A stretch of 64,000 bases of DNA from SG8-41 sp963699525 (GCA_963699525.1 CAVOUI010000009.1:124001-188000); one strand, 5' to 3'. Shown: positions 9,315 through 18,606, counted from the first letter of the stretch. The notes: generated by a model not told the origin, from the letters alone. Made by a program: numbers and translations.

Positions 9315-10340
9315 ATGACAATCGCCCTGTGCCGAAGCGCCTGCGCAGTCGTCGCTCTCGCCTTTCTTTCCTCGACGGCTAGCCGCGCATCCGAAAGCGC
9401 GCCCGACGTCGCGCCCCCCGCGGCCCGGATGCAGCAGGAATTCACCGTCGACGCGCTGTCCGTCGTCAAGATACGCAGCAAGGCAGTCGCCAACGCGCGC
9501 ACCTCCCGCAGCCTGGGCACGCAGCGCGAGGGCACCGGCGTGGTGATCGACTCGGAGGGGCTGGTGCTCACCATCGGCTACCTCATTCTTGAGGCGGAGA
9601 CGATCGAGCTGTCCACGGCCGACGGGCGCGCCTTTCCCGCCTCTGTGATCGGCTACGACCACGCCAGCGGCTTTGGCCTGCTCAAAGCGCTGCGCCCGCT
9701 ACCGGTCAAGCCGGTGCAGTTCGGGCAGTCCGGGGCAGTCGCGGAGCGCGAAATGGTGCTGATCGTGGGATTCGACGGCGTCGCGCCGGCCTACGTGGTG
9801 TCGCGCCGGCCGTTCGTCGGCTACTGGGAATACCTGCTCGACGAGGCGATCTACACCGCTCCGGCCACGGTCAACTGGAGCGGGGCGGCGCTGCTGAGCC
9901 GCGAGGGAAAACTGCTTGGCATCGGCTCGCTGGTGGTGAACGACGCGATGGGAACGCGGACGCAGGTGCCGGGGAACATGTTCGTGCCGATTGACCTCCT
10001 CAAGCCGATGCTCGGCGACCTCATCGCCACCGGCAAGGGGTCTGGCAAGCCGCGCCCGTGGCTCGGCATCAACACCCAGGAAGTGCAGGGCAACGTGATC
10101 GTCACGCGCGTCTCGCCGGATAGTCCCGCGGAAGAGGCGAGCTTGAAGTCCGGCGACATCATCGTCGGTCTCGGCGGCCAGGCGATCAAGGGGCAAGCCG
10201 ATTTCTACACGCGGATCTGGTCGAGCGGCGACGCGGGAGTGGACATCCCGCTCGATGTGCTGCGCAACGGTCGCGTCGAAAGCGTCTCGGTCAAATCGGT
10301 GGACCGCGAGCAGTATCTGCGGCCCAAACCTACTTACTAG
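9315..10340 (+). CDS. HtrA-like S1C protein with PDZ domain, catalytic residues missing
   Basis: A 341-residue exported protein with a signal peptide (MTIALCRSACAVVALAFL, cut near ASRA-SES), a trypsin-like beta-barrel (about 65-235) and a C-terminal PDZ domain (WLGINTQ to the end, with SPAEEASLKSGDIIVGLGG). In DegP-type proteases the triad lies in TNNHVV, D..TDLALLK and GNSGGPL. Here the aligned segments are TIGYLI (His to Tyr89), DHASGFGLLK (Asp to Gly119) and VNWSGAAL (Ser189 kept). It is therefore probably a non-proteolytic scaffold or chaperone, which is inference. The ATG at 9315 follows gaaggaagg; in-frame ATGs at 9270 and 9285 would extend it. Its 3' end overlaps the convergent hydrolase gene by 11 bp. 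Confidence 0.82.
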   Translation: MTIALCRSACAVVALAFLSSTASRASESAPDVAPPAARMQQEFTVDALSVVKIRSKAVANARTSRSLGTQREGTGVVIDSEGLVLTIGYLILEAETIELSTADGRAFPASVIGYDHASGFGLLKALRPLPVKPVQFGQSGAVAEREMVLIVGFDGVAPAYVVSRRPFVGYWEYLLDEAIYTAPATVNWSGAALLSREGKLLGIGSLVVNDAMGTRTQVPGNMFVPIDLLKPMLGDLIATGKGSGKPRPWLGINTQEVQGNVIVTRVSPDSPAEEASLKSGDIIVGLGGQAIKGQADFYTRIWSSGDAGVDIPLDVLRNGRVESVSVKSVDREQYLRPKPTY

Positions 10341-11172
10341 CCAGGTACTCCCGCACCGCTTTCACGCACCGTTCCGGCGCGAGAAAGTGGATCCCGTAGT
10401 CGTAGCCTTCAAGGCTGACCAGCCGGCCCCGCGGCAGCGTCTTCGCCATGTCGGCGAGCTGACGCTTGCGGATCTCCGGGCAGTTGTCGCCGACGATCAG
10501 CAGCGTCGGCGCCCGGATCTGCGCGAGCCGCGGCCACAGGTCCACGGTCGAGAACAGCCTGAACACGGCCGCGGCCACGTGACGCGGCGTTCGATCCATG
10601 TCGCGCGCCCACCATTCCCCGAGCGCGGGCGGTATCTTCGAGATGTCGACCCGGTGCTGGAGCGTGCGCCGGCACCATTCGTAGACGCCGTACTTCTCGA
10701 TGGCCGCCGCCTGGTCTTTCTCGCCGATCGCATAGGTGTCCACCGTCTGCTGCGCCATCTTGGCGGTCGTGTTGCAGGCCGTGATCGAGGAAATGCGCTC
10801 CGGAGCGAGGAGCGCGGCAACCATTCCGACGGCGCCGCCGGTGGAGTCACCTACCCAGTGCACGCGTCCGATGCCGAGATGGTCCATCAGCCCGAAAGCA
10901 TCGCGGGCAAGCTGCTCGATCTCGAAGCGGTAGCCGGGTGCGGGCTTGCCGCTCTCGCCGTAGCCGCGCGGGTCCATGCGCAGTACGCGGTAGTCGCGCC
11001 CGAGCAGCGGCACCCACGCGTGCCAGAACTCGAGGCTGCGGCAGTAACCCGAATAAAGCAGGAAGGTTTCGGCGGGCGGCTCCCGCCACGGGTCGGTGAA
11101 ATCGGCGAGGTGGTAGTGGATGTCGATGTCGCCGATGCGCGCCTTCTCGTAGATTCGTGCCCTGAGGTCCAT
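10330..11172 (-). CDS. Alpha/beta-fold hydrolase
   Basis: A 280-residue alpha/beta hydrolase. It has a DPRGYGESG strand/loop, a nucleophile elbow GDSTGG (Ser about 111) and a late LLIVGDN strand carrying a probable acid. A C-terminal HFLAPE provides the probable catalytic His. The family includes carboxylesterases, meta-cleavage-product hydrolases and enol-lactonases, so the substrate cannot be fixed. It is divergent from a second alpha/beta hydrolase at 11300, and both could serve the neighbouring aromatic-acid genes. The end overlaps the PDZ-protein gene tail to tail. Confidence 0.85.
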   Translation of the reverse strand: MDLRARIYEKARIGDIDIHYHLADFTDPWREPPAETFLLYSGYCRSLEFWHAWVPLLGRDYRVLRMDPRGYGESGKPAPGYRFEIEQLARDAFGLMDHLGIGRVHWVGDSTGGAVGMVAALLAPERISSITACNTTAKMAQQTVDTYAIGEKDQAAAIEKYGVYEWCRRTLQHRVDISKIPPALGEWWARDMDRTPRHVAAAVFRLFSTVDLWPRLAQIRAPTLLIVGDNCPEIRKRQLADMAKTLPRGRLVSLEGYDYGIHFLAPERCVKAVREYLASK

Positions 11173-11299
11173 GGAAAGGACGTGAAGTATAGTGTGGAGG
11201 CCGAGCCGGCGGCAAACGGCATTCCGGAAATTGACGCTGCCCGGCCGCTACCCTAGACTCCGCTTTCCCCGACGACGCACTTTCCCCCGCGAGGCGCTC

Positions 11300-12223
11300 A
11301 TGGATCAGCCGAAGGCCGCAGCGAAAATCACCGGACAGGAGCACTGGACCCATAAAGGCGATGTGCGGATCTTTCTCTGGGAGAAACGCGCGGCCGGTCC
11401 GCATCCCTCGCAGGGAACGGTCCTCTTCGTGCACGGCTCGTCCATGGGTTCGCAGCCCACGTTCGATCTCCAGGTTCCGGGACGTCCGCATTCCTCGGCG
11501 ATGGACTACTTCGCCGAGCGCGGCTTCGACACCTGGTGCGTGGACATGGAGGGCTACGGCCGCTCGGACAAGAAGCGCGACATCAGCTGCGATATCGCGA
11601 ACGGCGCCGACGACCTGGAGGTGGCGACCGACTACATCATCAAGACGCGCAAGACGCCGTCCTTCCTGACGTACGGCATTTCATCGGGGGCGCTGCGCGC
11701 GGCGCTGTTCGCGCAGCGCCACCCGGAGCGGGTGAAGCGCCTCGCGCTCGACGCTTTCGTCTGGACCGGCGAGGGCAGCCCGACGCTCGCCGAACGGCGC
11801 AGGAAGCTGCCCGAGTTCCAGGCGAAGAATCGACGCCCGATCGACCGCGCCTTCGTGCGCAGCATCTTCAACCGCGATCACCCGGGCTGCGCCGAGGACC
11901 GAGTCATCGAGGCGTTCGCAGACCACATTCTCAAGCTCGACGACTCGGTGCCCACCGGCACCTATGTGGATATGTGCACGAAGCTCCCGGTGGTGGATCC
12001 CGCGAAGATCCCGGTGCCGACGCTCATCATGCGCGGCCAGTTCGACGGCATCGCGGGCTTCGACGATCTCACGGCGTTCTTCAAGCGGCTTCCCAATCCG
12101 GACAAGCAGTTCGCCGTGATGTCCGGCATCTCGCACGCGAGCTTCCACCAGATCAACTACCTGATGGTTTATCACATCCTGCATTCGTTCTTTACCCAGC
12201 CCGAGCCGATCTATCGCGGCTGA
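11300..12223 (+). CDS. Alpha/beta-fold hydrolase
   Basis: A 307-residue alpha/beta hydrolase unrelated in detail to its divergent neighbour. It has an oxyanion-region HGSSMGS, a DMEGYGRSD strand, a nucleophile elbow GISSGA, an acid in LIMRGQFDGIAG and a terminal His in GISHASFHQ. The ATG at 11300 (MDQPKAAAKI) was preferred over the upstream in-frame ATG at 11192 because homology-like sequence starts there and the upstream part reads as the shared promoter region. It lies 52 bp before the broken Bug gene, probably co-transcribed. The substrate is unknown. Confidence 0.83.
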   Translation: MDQPKAAAKITGQEHWTHKGDVRIFLWEKRAAGPHPSQGTVLFVHGSSMGSQPTFDLQVPGRPHSSAMDYFAERGFDTWCVDMEGYGRSDKKRDISCDIANGADDLEVATDYIIKTRKTPSFLTYGISSGALRAALFAQRHPERVKRLALDAFVWTGEGSPTLAERRRKLPEFQAKNRRPIDRAFVRSIFNRDHPGCAEDRVIEAFADHILKLDDSVPTGTYVDMCTKLPVVDPAKIPVPTLIMRGQFDGIAGFDDLTAFFKRLPNPDKQFAVMSGISHASFHQINYLMVYHILHSFFTQPEPIYRG

Positions 12224-12275
12224 AAGCGAATACAGCGAGACTCACCTAATACTACAAACCGACGAGGAGAAGATA

Positions 12276-13245
12276 ATGTTACGGAGAAGTTTCCGGTACG
12301 CCTTTGTTGCGCTGGGCCTTGCGCTCGCAGGCGCAGTCCAGGCCCAGAGCTGGCCCGTCAAAACGGTGCGCATCATCGTTCCGTTCGCCCCGGGCGGGCG
12401 GCACCGACATCCAGGGCGGCTGCTCAGCAAAGAAATTCTATGAGAGCATGGGCCAGACCTTCGTGATCGAGAACCGCGACCGGCGCGGCCGGATTGATCG
12501 GCGCCGAGCTCGCTGCGAGGGCGCCTGCCGACGGCTATACCATCCTGTTCACGACCGCGTCGCTGTCGGTGAACGTCAGCCTGTATAAGAAGATCGCGTT
12601 TGATCCGGTGAAAGACCTGCAGCCGGTGAGCTGGATCTCCTCGGTGCCGCTGGTGCTGGTCGTGCATCCCAGCGTGCCCGGTCAAATCGGCGAAGGAGCT
12701 GATCGCGCTCGCCGCGAAGCAAAAAGGCAAGATGAACGCGGCCCATAACGGCAGCGGTACCACCAGCCATCTCTCGATCGAGATGCTGAAGCAGTTCGCC
12801 AAGGTGGACGTCGTCCCCATTCCCTACAAGGGCGGCGGCCCGTCGATCGTCTCGCTGGTCGCCGGCGAGACGGATTTCTCGTTCGCCACCGCGCTGGCGG
12901 CGCAGCCCCACATCAAGACCGGGAAGGTCCGTCCGCTGGCGGTCACCACGGCCAAGCGCTCGGGCGCGTTTCCGGACCTGCCGACGATGGCCTCTCTCTA
13001 TCCCGGCTTCGAGTCCGACAACTGGTACGCGATGTTCCTTCCCGCCGGTACGCCGAAGGAGATCGTGGCCAAGCTGAACGGCGAGATCCTCAAAGCGCTC
13101 AGGGCGGACGACATCCGCGACTTCATCGTGAAAGAGGGCGGTCGACCCGGTAGGCAGCTCCCCGGAGGAGCTGGCGGCTTACTTCAAGCGCGAAGTCGAC
13201 AAGTACGCCAAGATCATCAAGGCCGGGAACATTACTGCCGAATAA
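12276..13245 (+). pseudogene. Bug/TctC-family substrate-binding protein, multiply frameshifted
   Basis: The start is clear: ATG after gacgaggagaag, with signal peptide MLRRSFRYAFVALGLALAG and then QSWPVKTVRIIVPFAPGG. The frame must change at about 12400 (extra G in gggcgggcgg), 12480, 12680 (extra G in cccggtcaaatc) and 13140 to keep the family sequence (ADGYTILFTTA, PYKGGGPSIVSLVAGE, AGTPKEIVAKLNGEIL) to the TAA at 13243. Another compensating pair is likely near 12420-12450. Protein conservation between breaks is high, so this is either a very young pseudogene or a cluster of sequencing errors. It closely resembles the intact gene that follows, suggesting tandem duplication. Intact family members are periplasmic binding proteins for carboxylates. 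Confidence 0.8.
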
Positions 13246-13273
13246 ATAACGCATCCGGAAGTCGATCCGAAAC

Positions 13274-13300
13274 GCCCCGGTGCTCCCGGGGCTTTTTTTT
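13274..13300 (+). terminator. Rho-independent terminator
   Basis: GCCCCGG (13274-13280) pairs with CCGGGGC (13286-13292) around a 5-base loop and is followed by eight Ts (13293-13300). It lies 29 bp after the stop of the broken Bug gene and separates it from its intact paralogue. Confidence 0.9.
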
Positions 13301-13442
13301 CGACGTCTCGGGGCAGGCCGGCAGCCCCTCGCGCAACACTCTGTATTCATGTCACAAATTAGCAATCTAATTAGGAGGTTGCATCCGAGTCCATCTCGTG
13401 GAACGATAATGGCGCACCCATAACCATATCGAGGAGGGTTCC

Positions 13443-14420
13443 ATGAGAATCAATAAACTGGTGCGCCTTGTCGCTGCCTTAGCGGGCACGGCGCTTTTCG
13501 CTTCGGGCGCTGCGGTAGCGCAGAGTTGGCCGGCCAAGCCGGTGCGCATCATCGTGCCGTTCGGCCCCGGCGGCGGAACCGACATCCAGGCGCGGGTGCT
13601 GACGACCGTATTCAACGAGCACACCGGGCAGTCGTTCATCATCGAGAACCGCTCCGGGGCGAGCGGCCTGATCGGGGCCGAGATCGCGGCCGGCGCGCCG
13701 CCTGACGGCTATACCATCCTGTTCTCCACGGCGACGCTCACGATCAACACGACGCTCTATGGCAGCCGGATGAAGACCGACCCGGTGAAGGACCTCGCGC
13801 CGATCAGCTGGCTCACGTCCACGCCTCTGGTGCTGGTCACGCATCCCAGCGTTCCCGCAAAATCCGTGAAGGAACTGATTGCGCTCGCCAAGAGCAGGCC
13901 CGCGTTCCTCAATTCCGGCATCAACGTTCCCGGCAGCACCAGCCATCTCTCGGCCGAGATGTTGAAGCAGCGAGCGGGCATCGAAGCGATCATCGTCCCC
14001 TATAAAGGCGGCGGGCCGGCGATCACCGCACTGATGAGCGGCGAGATCGACTACCTTTTCTGCACCGGCCCCGTGGCGGCGTCCAACCTCAAGTCGGGAA
14101 GAATCAGGGCGTTGGCCGTCACCACCGCGAAGAAAGCCTCCGCGTTTCCGGACCTGCCGACGATGAACACGTTCTATCCGGGCTTCGAGTCCGACAATTG
14201 GTACGCGATGTGGTTTCCTGCCGGCACGCCGCAGGATATCGTGACGAAAATGAACGCACTCATCCTCAAGTCGATGCAGAACGGGAAGGTCCGACAGTTC
14301 ATGGTGAACGAGGGCCTGGATCCGGTCGGCAGCACGCCCGAGGAGCTCGCGGCGCAGATCAAGCGGGAGATCGTCAAGTACGCCGAGGTCATCCGGAAGG
14401 GCAACATCAAGCTCCAATAA
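13443..14420 (+). CDS. Tripartite tricarboxylate transporter substrate-binding protein (Bug/TctC)
   Basis: A 325-residue periplasmic binding protein. It has a signal peptide (MRINKLVRLVAALAGTALFASGAAVAQ) and then WPAKPVRIIVPFGPGGGTDIQAR, the ligand-loop signature of Bug proteins. Further family motifs are DGYTILFSTATLTIN, PVKDLAPISW, HPSVPAKSVKELIALAK, PYKGGGPA, DLPTMNTFYPGF and AGTPQDIVTKMN. The start follows a strong gaggagggtt. Bug proteins bind carboxylates or aromatic acids and deliver them to TctAB permeases, which are absent here. It is a close paralogue of the broken gene just upstream. Ligand unknown. Confidence 0.93.
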   Translation: MRINKLVRLVAALAGTALFASGAAVAQSWPAKPVRIIVPFGPGGGTDIQARVLTTVFNEHTGQSFIIENRSGASGLIGAEIAAGAPPDGYTILFSTATLTINTTLYGSRMKTDPVKDLAPISWLTSTPLVLVTHPSVPAKSVKELIALAKSRPAFLNSGINVPGSTSHLSAEMLKQRAGIEAIIVPYKGGGPAITALMSGEIDYLFCTGPVAASNLKSGRIRALAVTTAKKASAFPDLPTMNTFYPGFESDNWYAMWFPAGTPQDIVTKMNALILKSMQNGKVRQFMVNEGLDPVGSTPEELAAQIKREIVKYAEVIRKGNIKLQ

Positions 14421-14467
14421 CGGTGACGAATACGGGTGACGGATCTCGTCACCCGTATCTCGTCACG
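14421..14467. terminator. Long near-perfect hairpin between convergent genes
   Basis: An approximately 21-bp arm (14421-14441) with one mismatch and one bulged base pairs with 14446-14467 around a GATCT loop. It lies between the stop of the plus-strand Bug gene (14420) and the stop of the minus-strand isomerase (14465), so it can act as a bidirectional terminator. There is no clear T-run. The arms are made of gtgacg/cgtcac units that recur in other intergenic regions of the window. Confidence 0.6.
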
Positions 14468-15118
14468 GCTTTTCAGCGTCGGGCTGCTCGCCGGGCGCGG
14501 CGCGTTGAAACGCCTCGAGCGCCTGGCAGTTCTTCTCGATCCTCAGCAGGGTGGGGTAGGGCGATACGTCGCACTTGAAGCGGTGCGCGTTCGCGAGCTG
14601 AGGAATGAGGCAGCAGTCGGCGAGGCCGGGCGCGTCGCCGTGGCAAAACCGGCCCGTTGCGCGGTCGCTGGCGAGGCTTGCTTCGAGCGCTCCGAGCCCC
14701 TCCGCGATCCAGTGCTGGTACCACGTCTGCTTCGCCGCGTCGGTGAGGCCCATCGGTCCGGTGAGGTAATTCAGGACTCTCAGGTTGTTCAGGGGATGGA
14801 GGTCGCAGGCAATGGCCAGCGCCAGCGCGCGCACCCGCGCCCGACGCCACCGGCTCCTTCGGCAGGAGCGGCGTCTGCGGATGGGTTTCTTCGAGGTACT
14901 CGATGATGGCAGAGAGACTGCGTGAGAACATGCCCGCCGTCCTCCAGCAGCGGCACCAGCGCCTGCGGGTTCAGCCTGCGATAGGCGGGAGCGAGCTGCT
15001 CGCCGCCGCCGCGCGTGAGGTGCACCGGCACCGTTTCGTAGGGCAGGCCCTTGAGGTTGAGCGCGATGCGGACGCGGTAGGCGGCGGAGCTGCGGAAGTA
15101 GGAGATAGAGCTTCTCAT
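14463..15118 (-). pseudogene. Maleylpyruvate/maleylacetoacetate isomerase (zeta-class GST), two frameshifts
   Basis: The gene starts at ATG 15118 (MRSSISYFRSSAAYRVRIAL, the SSAAYRVRIALNLKGL glutathione-site signature of zeta-class GSTs) and keeps NPQALVPLLEDGG. It shifts frame near 14920 (one extra base after ACGCAGTCTCTC) to read SAIIEYLEETHPQTPLLP. It shifts again near 14850 to read RALALAIACDLHPLNNLRVL through to the TGA at 14463. Removing one base at each point restores a normal protein of about 215 residues. It would isomerise maleylpyruvate after gentisate cleavage. It is joined in frame to the gentisate dioxygenase upstream. Decay or sequencing error cannot be separated. Confidence 0.8.
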
Positions 15119-16162
15119 AGCTTCGCACGGCGCGTGCTCGCGCCAGAGGCCGAGCGCCTTCTGTGCCGGGCGGTCGGAGAAGCTGAACAGCACGGCATCG
15201 CCTTCCGCTTCGTGCTGCACCTTGCTCCAGGACGGCGCGACGAACACGTCCTGCGCCTGCCATTCGAAGGCTTTTCCATCGATCCGCGTGCGCCCGCGGC
15301 CTTCGACCGCGCAATAGACCGTGCCGTCGGTCGCGCGGTAGGGCTTCCCGCGGAAGCCCTTCGGCAGCAGCTGCACGAACGCGCCGATGGTGGGCATCGG
15401 GTAGCCGCCGGTCGCGGGATTCGAGTACTGGAGCTTCAGGCCGTGGCACGGATGCCATTCATCGCCGCGGCGCAATTGTTCGAGCGCTTCACGGGTTCTG
15501 GCGTACGGGTAGCAGAACACCGGCGTCGTGAGCGATTGCGGCGCGTATCCGACCGGCAGCAGGTTCGACCCGTAGCGCGCCTGTGAGTCGCCCTCCGTGC
15601 GCAGTACGGGCTGGGTCGCCTCCGGGTAGCGCTCCATGAAGCCGGCGTCGAAGTACGCCACCATCGGAACGTCGAGCCCGTCGAGCCAGACCACCGGCTC
15701 GGCGCCCGGATTGCCGTGGTCGTGCCAGGTCCACGAGGGGGTGATGATGAAATCGCCCGGGTGCATCGTCACGCGCTCGCCGTCCACGGCCGTATAGGCG
15801 CCCGTGCCCTCGACGATGAAGCGCAGCGCGGTCTGGGTGTGGCGGTGGCTCGGCGCGACTTCGCCGGGCAGGATCAGCTGCAGCCCGGCATAGAGCGTGT
15901 GCGTGATGGCGGAGGCGCCGCGCAGTCCGGGATTTTCCAGCACGAGCACGCGCCGCTCGGCTTCCGCCGCTGAAATCAGCTCGCCCGCCTCCATGACGTA
16001 GGAACGGATGTCGCGGTATTTCCACAGCGCGGGCACGCAGGGCGTGGCGGGCCTCGGCGGGACCAGGGCGCCGAGCACTTCCCACAGTGGCGCGAGATCG
16101 TGGCGGGAAATCCGGTCGTAGAATTCCTTCCGCTTGGGGTTGGGCTGGGCGATGGCTGACAT
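15119..16162 (-). CDS. Gentisate 1,2-dioxygenase, running in frame into the isomerase
   Basis: A 348-residue double-cupin Fe(II) ring-cleavage dioxygenase that opens gentisate to maleylpyruvate. Visible motifs are the cupin metal region PSHRHTQTALRFIVEG, HPGDFIITPSWTWHDHGN, the substrate-region WLDGLD, and a second cupin (YCAVEGRGRTRIDGK, WQAQDVFVAPSW). ATG 16162 was chosen; an upstream in-frame ATG exists at 16186. No stop codon separates it from the isomerase ATG at 15118. Shifting the frame by one base near the end would give a TGA in an ATGA overlap, so an indel hiding a normal stop is likely; a real fusion is the alternative. It is divergent from the PrpD-like gene. Confidence 0.88.
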
Positions 16163-16259
16163 GTTCGGCTCGGGCAAGTAGCGCAATGCGATCAGGGATG
16201 CCTCATTCTAACCGGTTCATTTTCCCATATACTCCACCGCTTTGACGCCGCCATTCCGC

Positions 16260-17702
16260 ATGAAAGCCCCGCTCTCCAACGCCCGTCCCGCGCCCGACAA
16301 AGTCCTCCTCCAGATCGCCGATTACGTTGACGGCTACCCGGTGAAGGGCGCCCTCGCGCTCGAAACCGCGCGGCTGGCACTGATTGACAGCCTCGGCTGC
16401 GGTTTCGAGGCGCTCGCCTATCCCGCCTGCACCAAGCTGCTGGGGCCGCTGGTGCCGGGGACGATCGTGCCGAACGGCGCGCGCGTACCGGGGACGCCCT
16501 ACGTCCTCGACCCCGAGCGCGCGACGTTCAACATCGGGACGCTCGTGCGCTGGCTCGACTTCAACGACGCGTTCTACGGCGCGACGGTGATCCATCCTTC
16601 CGACACGTTCTCCGGCATCCTCGCGGTGGCCGACTGGGTCTCGCGATCCCGCGCCGCGCAGGGGAAGCAGCCGCTCGTCATGCGCGAAGTGCTGGAGTCG
16701 GCGGTCAAGACCTACGAGATCATGGGCGGCCTCGCGCTGGAGAACGGGTTCACCGCGGCGGGCCTCGACCACACCCTTCTCGTGAAGATCGCCACTACGC
16801 CCGTCGTGACGCGCCTGCTGGGTGGAACGCGGGATGAAATTGTCGATGCGCTGTCGCAGGCGTGGGTGGACGGGCACGCGCTCGCGACCTTTCGCAGAAA
16901 GCCCAACACCGGGCCCCGCAAATCGTGGGCGGCGGGCGATGCGGCGAGCCGCGGCGTGCGCATCGCGCTGATGACGTTGAAAGGCGAGATCGGCTGCCCG
17001 TCGGCGCTCACGGCGAAGACCTGGGGTTTCTACCACGTGCTGTTCAAGGACCGGCCGTTCCGGTTTCAGCGCCCCTTCGGCACCTACGTCATGGAGAACG
17101 TGCTGTTCAAGATCCCCTATCCCACGGCGTTCCACGGGCAAAGCGGGGTCGAGGCCGCGATCCGGCTGCACCCGCTGGTGAAGGACCGGCTCGACGACGT
17201 GAAGCGCATCGAGGCGAGGTGCCACAACTCGACCATGGTGATTCTCGACAAGACCGGGCCGCTTCACAATCCCGCGGACCGCGACCACTGCATGCAGTAC
17301 ATGATGGCGGTCGGCTTGATTTACGGGACCCTGACGGCGGAACACTACGAGGACCACATCGCGGCCGACCCGCGCATCGACGCGCTGCGGGCGAAGATGA
17401 ACCTGAAGGAATCGGCGCAGTACGAACGCGAGTATCACGACCCCGCGAAGCGCACCAACGCCAATTCGATCCAGGTCTTCTTCAAGGACGGCACGAAGAC
17501 TCCGCTGTCCGAAGTGCTGTACCCCCTCGGCCACCGGCGGCGCCGCAAGGAAGGCATCCCCGTGCTGATGGAGAAGTTCGAGAGGAACGTCGCGCGCGTC
17601 TTCGCACCCAAGCAGCGCGACGCGATCCTCCACGCTTGCCTCGACCCGAAGCGGCTGGAGGCGATGCCGGTCAACGAGTTCATGGACTTGATGGCCGTCT
17701 GA
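16260..17702 (+). CDS. MmgE/PrpD-family protein (2-methylcitrate dehydratase-like)
   Basis: A 480-residue member of the MmgE/PrpD family, whose characterised members dehydrate 2-methylcitrate or related tricarboxylates. Family features include LALIDSLGCGFEAL near the N-terminus, RWLDFNDAF, HPSDTFSGILAVADW, NGFTAAGLDHTLLVKIA, AAGDAASRGVRIALM, and the C-terminal DRDHCMQYMMAVGLI. Length matches PrpD. ATG 16260 was preferred to an in-frame TTG at 16242. The next gene, 11 bp downstream, is a PEP-mutase/isocitrate-lyase-type enzyme, a pairing reminiscent of PrpD with PrpB. No methylcitrate synthase is present, so a role in a different acid pathway is possible. Confidence 0.88.
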   Translation: MKAPLSNARPAPDKVLLQIADYVDGYPVKGALALETARLALIDSLGCGFEALAYPACTKLLGPLVPGTIVPNGARVPGTPYVLDPERATFNIGTLVRWLDFNDAFYGATVIHPSDTFSGILAVADWVSRSRAAQGKQPLVMREVLESAVKTYEIMGGLALENGFTAAGLDHTLLVKIATTPVVTRLLGGTRDEIVDALSQAWVDGHALATFRRKPNTGPRKSWAAGDAASRGVRIALMTLKGEIGCPSALTAKTWGFYHVLFKDRPFRFQRPFGTYVMENVLFKIPYPTAFHGQSGVEAAIRLHPLVKDRLDDVKRIEARCHNSTMVILDKTGPLHNPADRDHCMQYMMAVGLIYGTLTAEHYEDHIAADPRIDALRAKMNLKESAQYEREYHDPAKRTNANSIQVFFKDGTKTPLSEVLYPLGHRRRRKEGIPVLMEKFERNVARVFAPKQRDAILHACLDPKRLEAMPVNEFMDLMAV

Positions 17703-17713
17703 ATGGAGACCGC

Positions 17714-18577
17714 ATGAGTTACACCGAGCAACGCAAGCGGCTGCGCGCCGTATTCGGCGGAACGAAGTGCCTGTCGCCGGCGAGCGTCTACGACGCGCTC
17801 TCGGCGCGCGTCGCGGAGTCCGTCGGCTACGAAATCGGGATGCTTGCGGGGTCGGTCGCGTCGAACACGACACTGGCGGCACCCGACCTCATCGTGCTCA
17901 CGCTGACCGAGTTCGCCGACCAGGTCCGACGCATCATGCGCGCGAGCCGGCTTTCGCTCATCGTGGATGCGGATCACGGCTATGGCAATGCACTGAACGT
18001 CATGCGCACGGTGGAAGAACTCGAGCACGCCGGGATCTCCGCGCTGAGCATCGAGGACACAGCGTTGCCGACACGCTTCGGCCAGGCCGAAGGCACCGAC
18101 GAGCTGATTTCGCTCGAGGAGATGACCGGAAAGCTCAAGGCAGCGGTTGCCGCGCGCCGCGACCCCTCGCTCGTGATACTCGGGCGCACGGCGGCATTGA
18201 AGGTGGAGGGAACGCAGGGCGCCGTAAAGCGTGCGAAAGCATTCGCGGCGTGCGGCGTGGATGCGATCTTTCTAGTTGGCGTCGAATCGGCGGAACAAGT
18301 GAGGGCGGTCCAGGACGCCGCGAAGCTTCCCGTGATGGTCGGCTCGGCGCCGGCCTCAATCCGGCGCGAGGATTTCGCGGCCGCGGGCGCGCGCGTCCTG
18401 CTGCAGGGGCACCAGCCGCTGCCGGCGGCGGTGAAGGCGCTGAAGGAGGTCTACGCGCACCTGTACAACGGCGGCGCCCCGGCCGACCTCAAGGACCGGA
18501 TCGCTTCGGCGAAGGAAATGGACGCGCTGGTACGCGGCGAAACCTACAAGAAGTGGCAGAAGGACTATCTCCGATAG
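17714..18577 (+). CDS. Isocitrate lyase/PEP mutase-family protein (oxaloacetate decarboxylase-like)
   Basis: A 287-residue TIM-barrel enzyme of the PEP mutase/isocitrate lyase superfamily. The segments CLSPASVYDALSARVAESVG, GMLAGSVASN, VDADHGYGNALNVMRTV and SIEDTALPTRFG match the group that includes the oxaloacetate decarboxylase PA4872. The metal-binding Asp residues lie in VDADHGYG and the gating region is SIEDT. The KKCGH motif of true isocitrate lyases is absent. The start is ATG 17714, 11 bp after the PrpD-like stop, so the two are probably co-transcribed. Decarboxylase or 2-methylisocitrate-lyase-like activity are both possible; the former is favoured by motif. Confidence 0.86.
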   Translation: MSYTEQRKRLRAVFGGTKCLSPASVYDALSARVAESVGYEIGMLAGSVASNTTLAAPDLIVLTLTEFADQVRRIMRASRLSLIVDADHGYGNALNVMRTVEELEHAGISALSIEDTALPTRFGQAEGTDELISLEEMTGKLKAAVAARRDPSLVILGRTAALKVEGTQGAVKRAKAFAACGVDAIFLVGVESAEQVRAVQDAAKLPVMVGSAPASIRREDFAAAGARVLLQGHQPLPAAVKALKEVYAHLYNGGAPADLKDRIASAKEMDALVRGETYKKWQKDYLR

Positions 18578-18606
18578 CGCGCGTAAAACGCCGGTCGTGG
18601 ATCCTG

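Noticed and set aside
10255..11256. 333-codon plus-strand frame opposite the alpha/beta hydrolase
   Set aside because: The minus strand carries a complete catalytic triad; the plus frame has no domain.
16203..17882. 559-codon minus-strand frame opposite the PrpD-like gene
   Set aside because: It is low-complexity Arg/Ala/Gly-rich sequence produced by GC-rich third positions and lies fully antisense to a well-supported gene.
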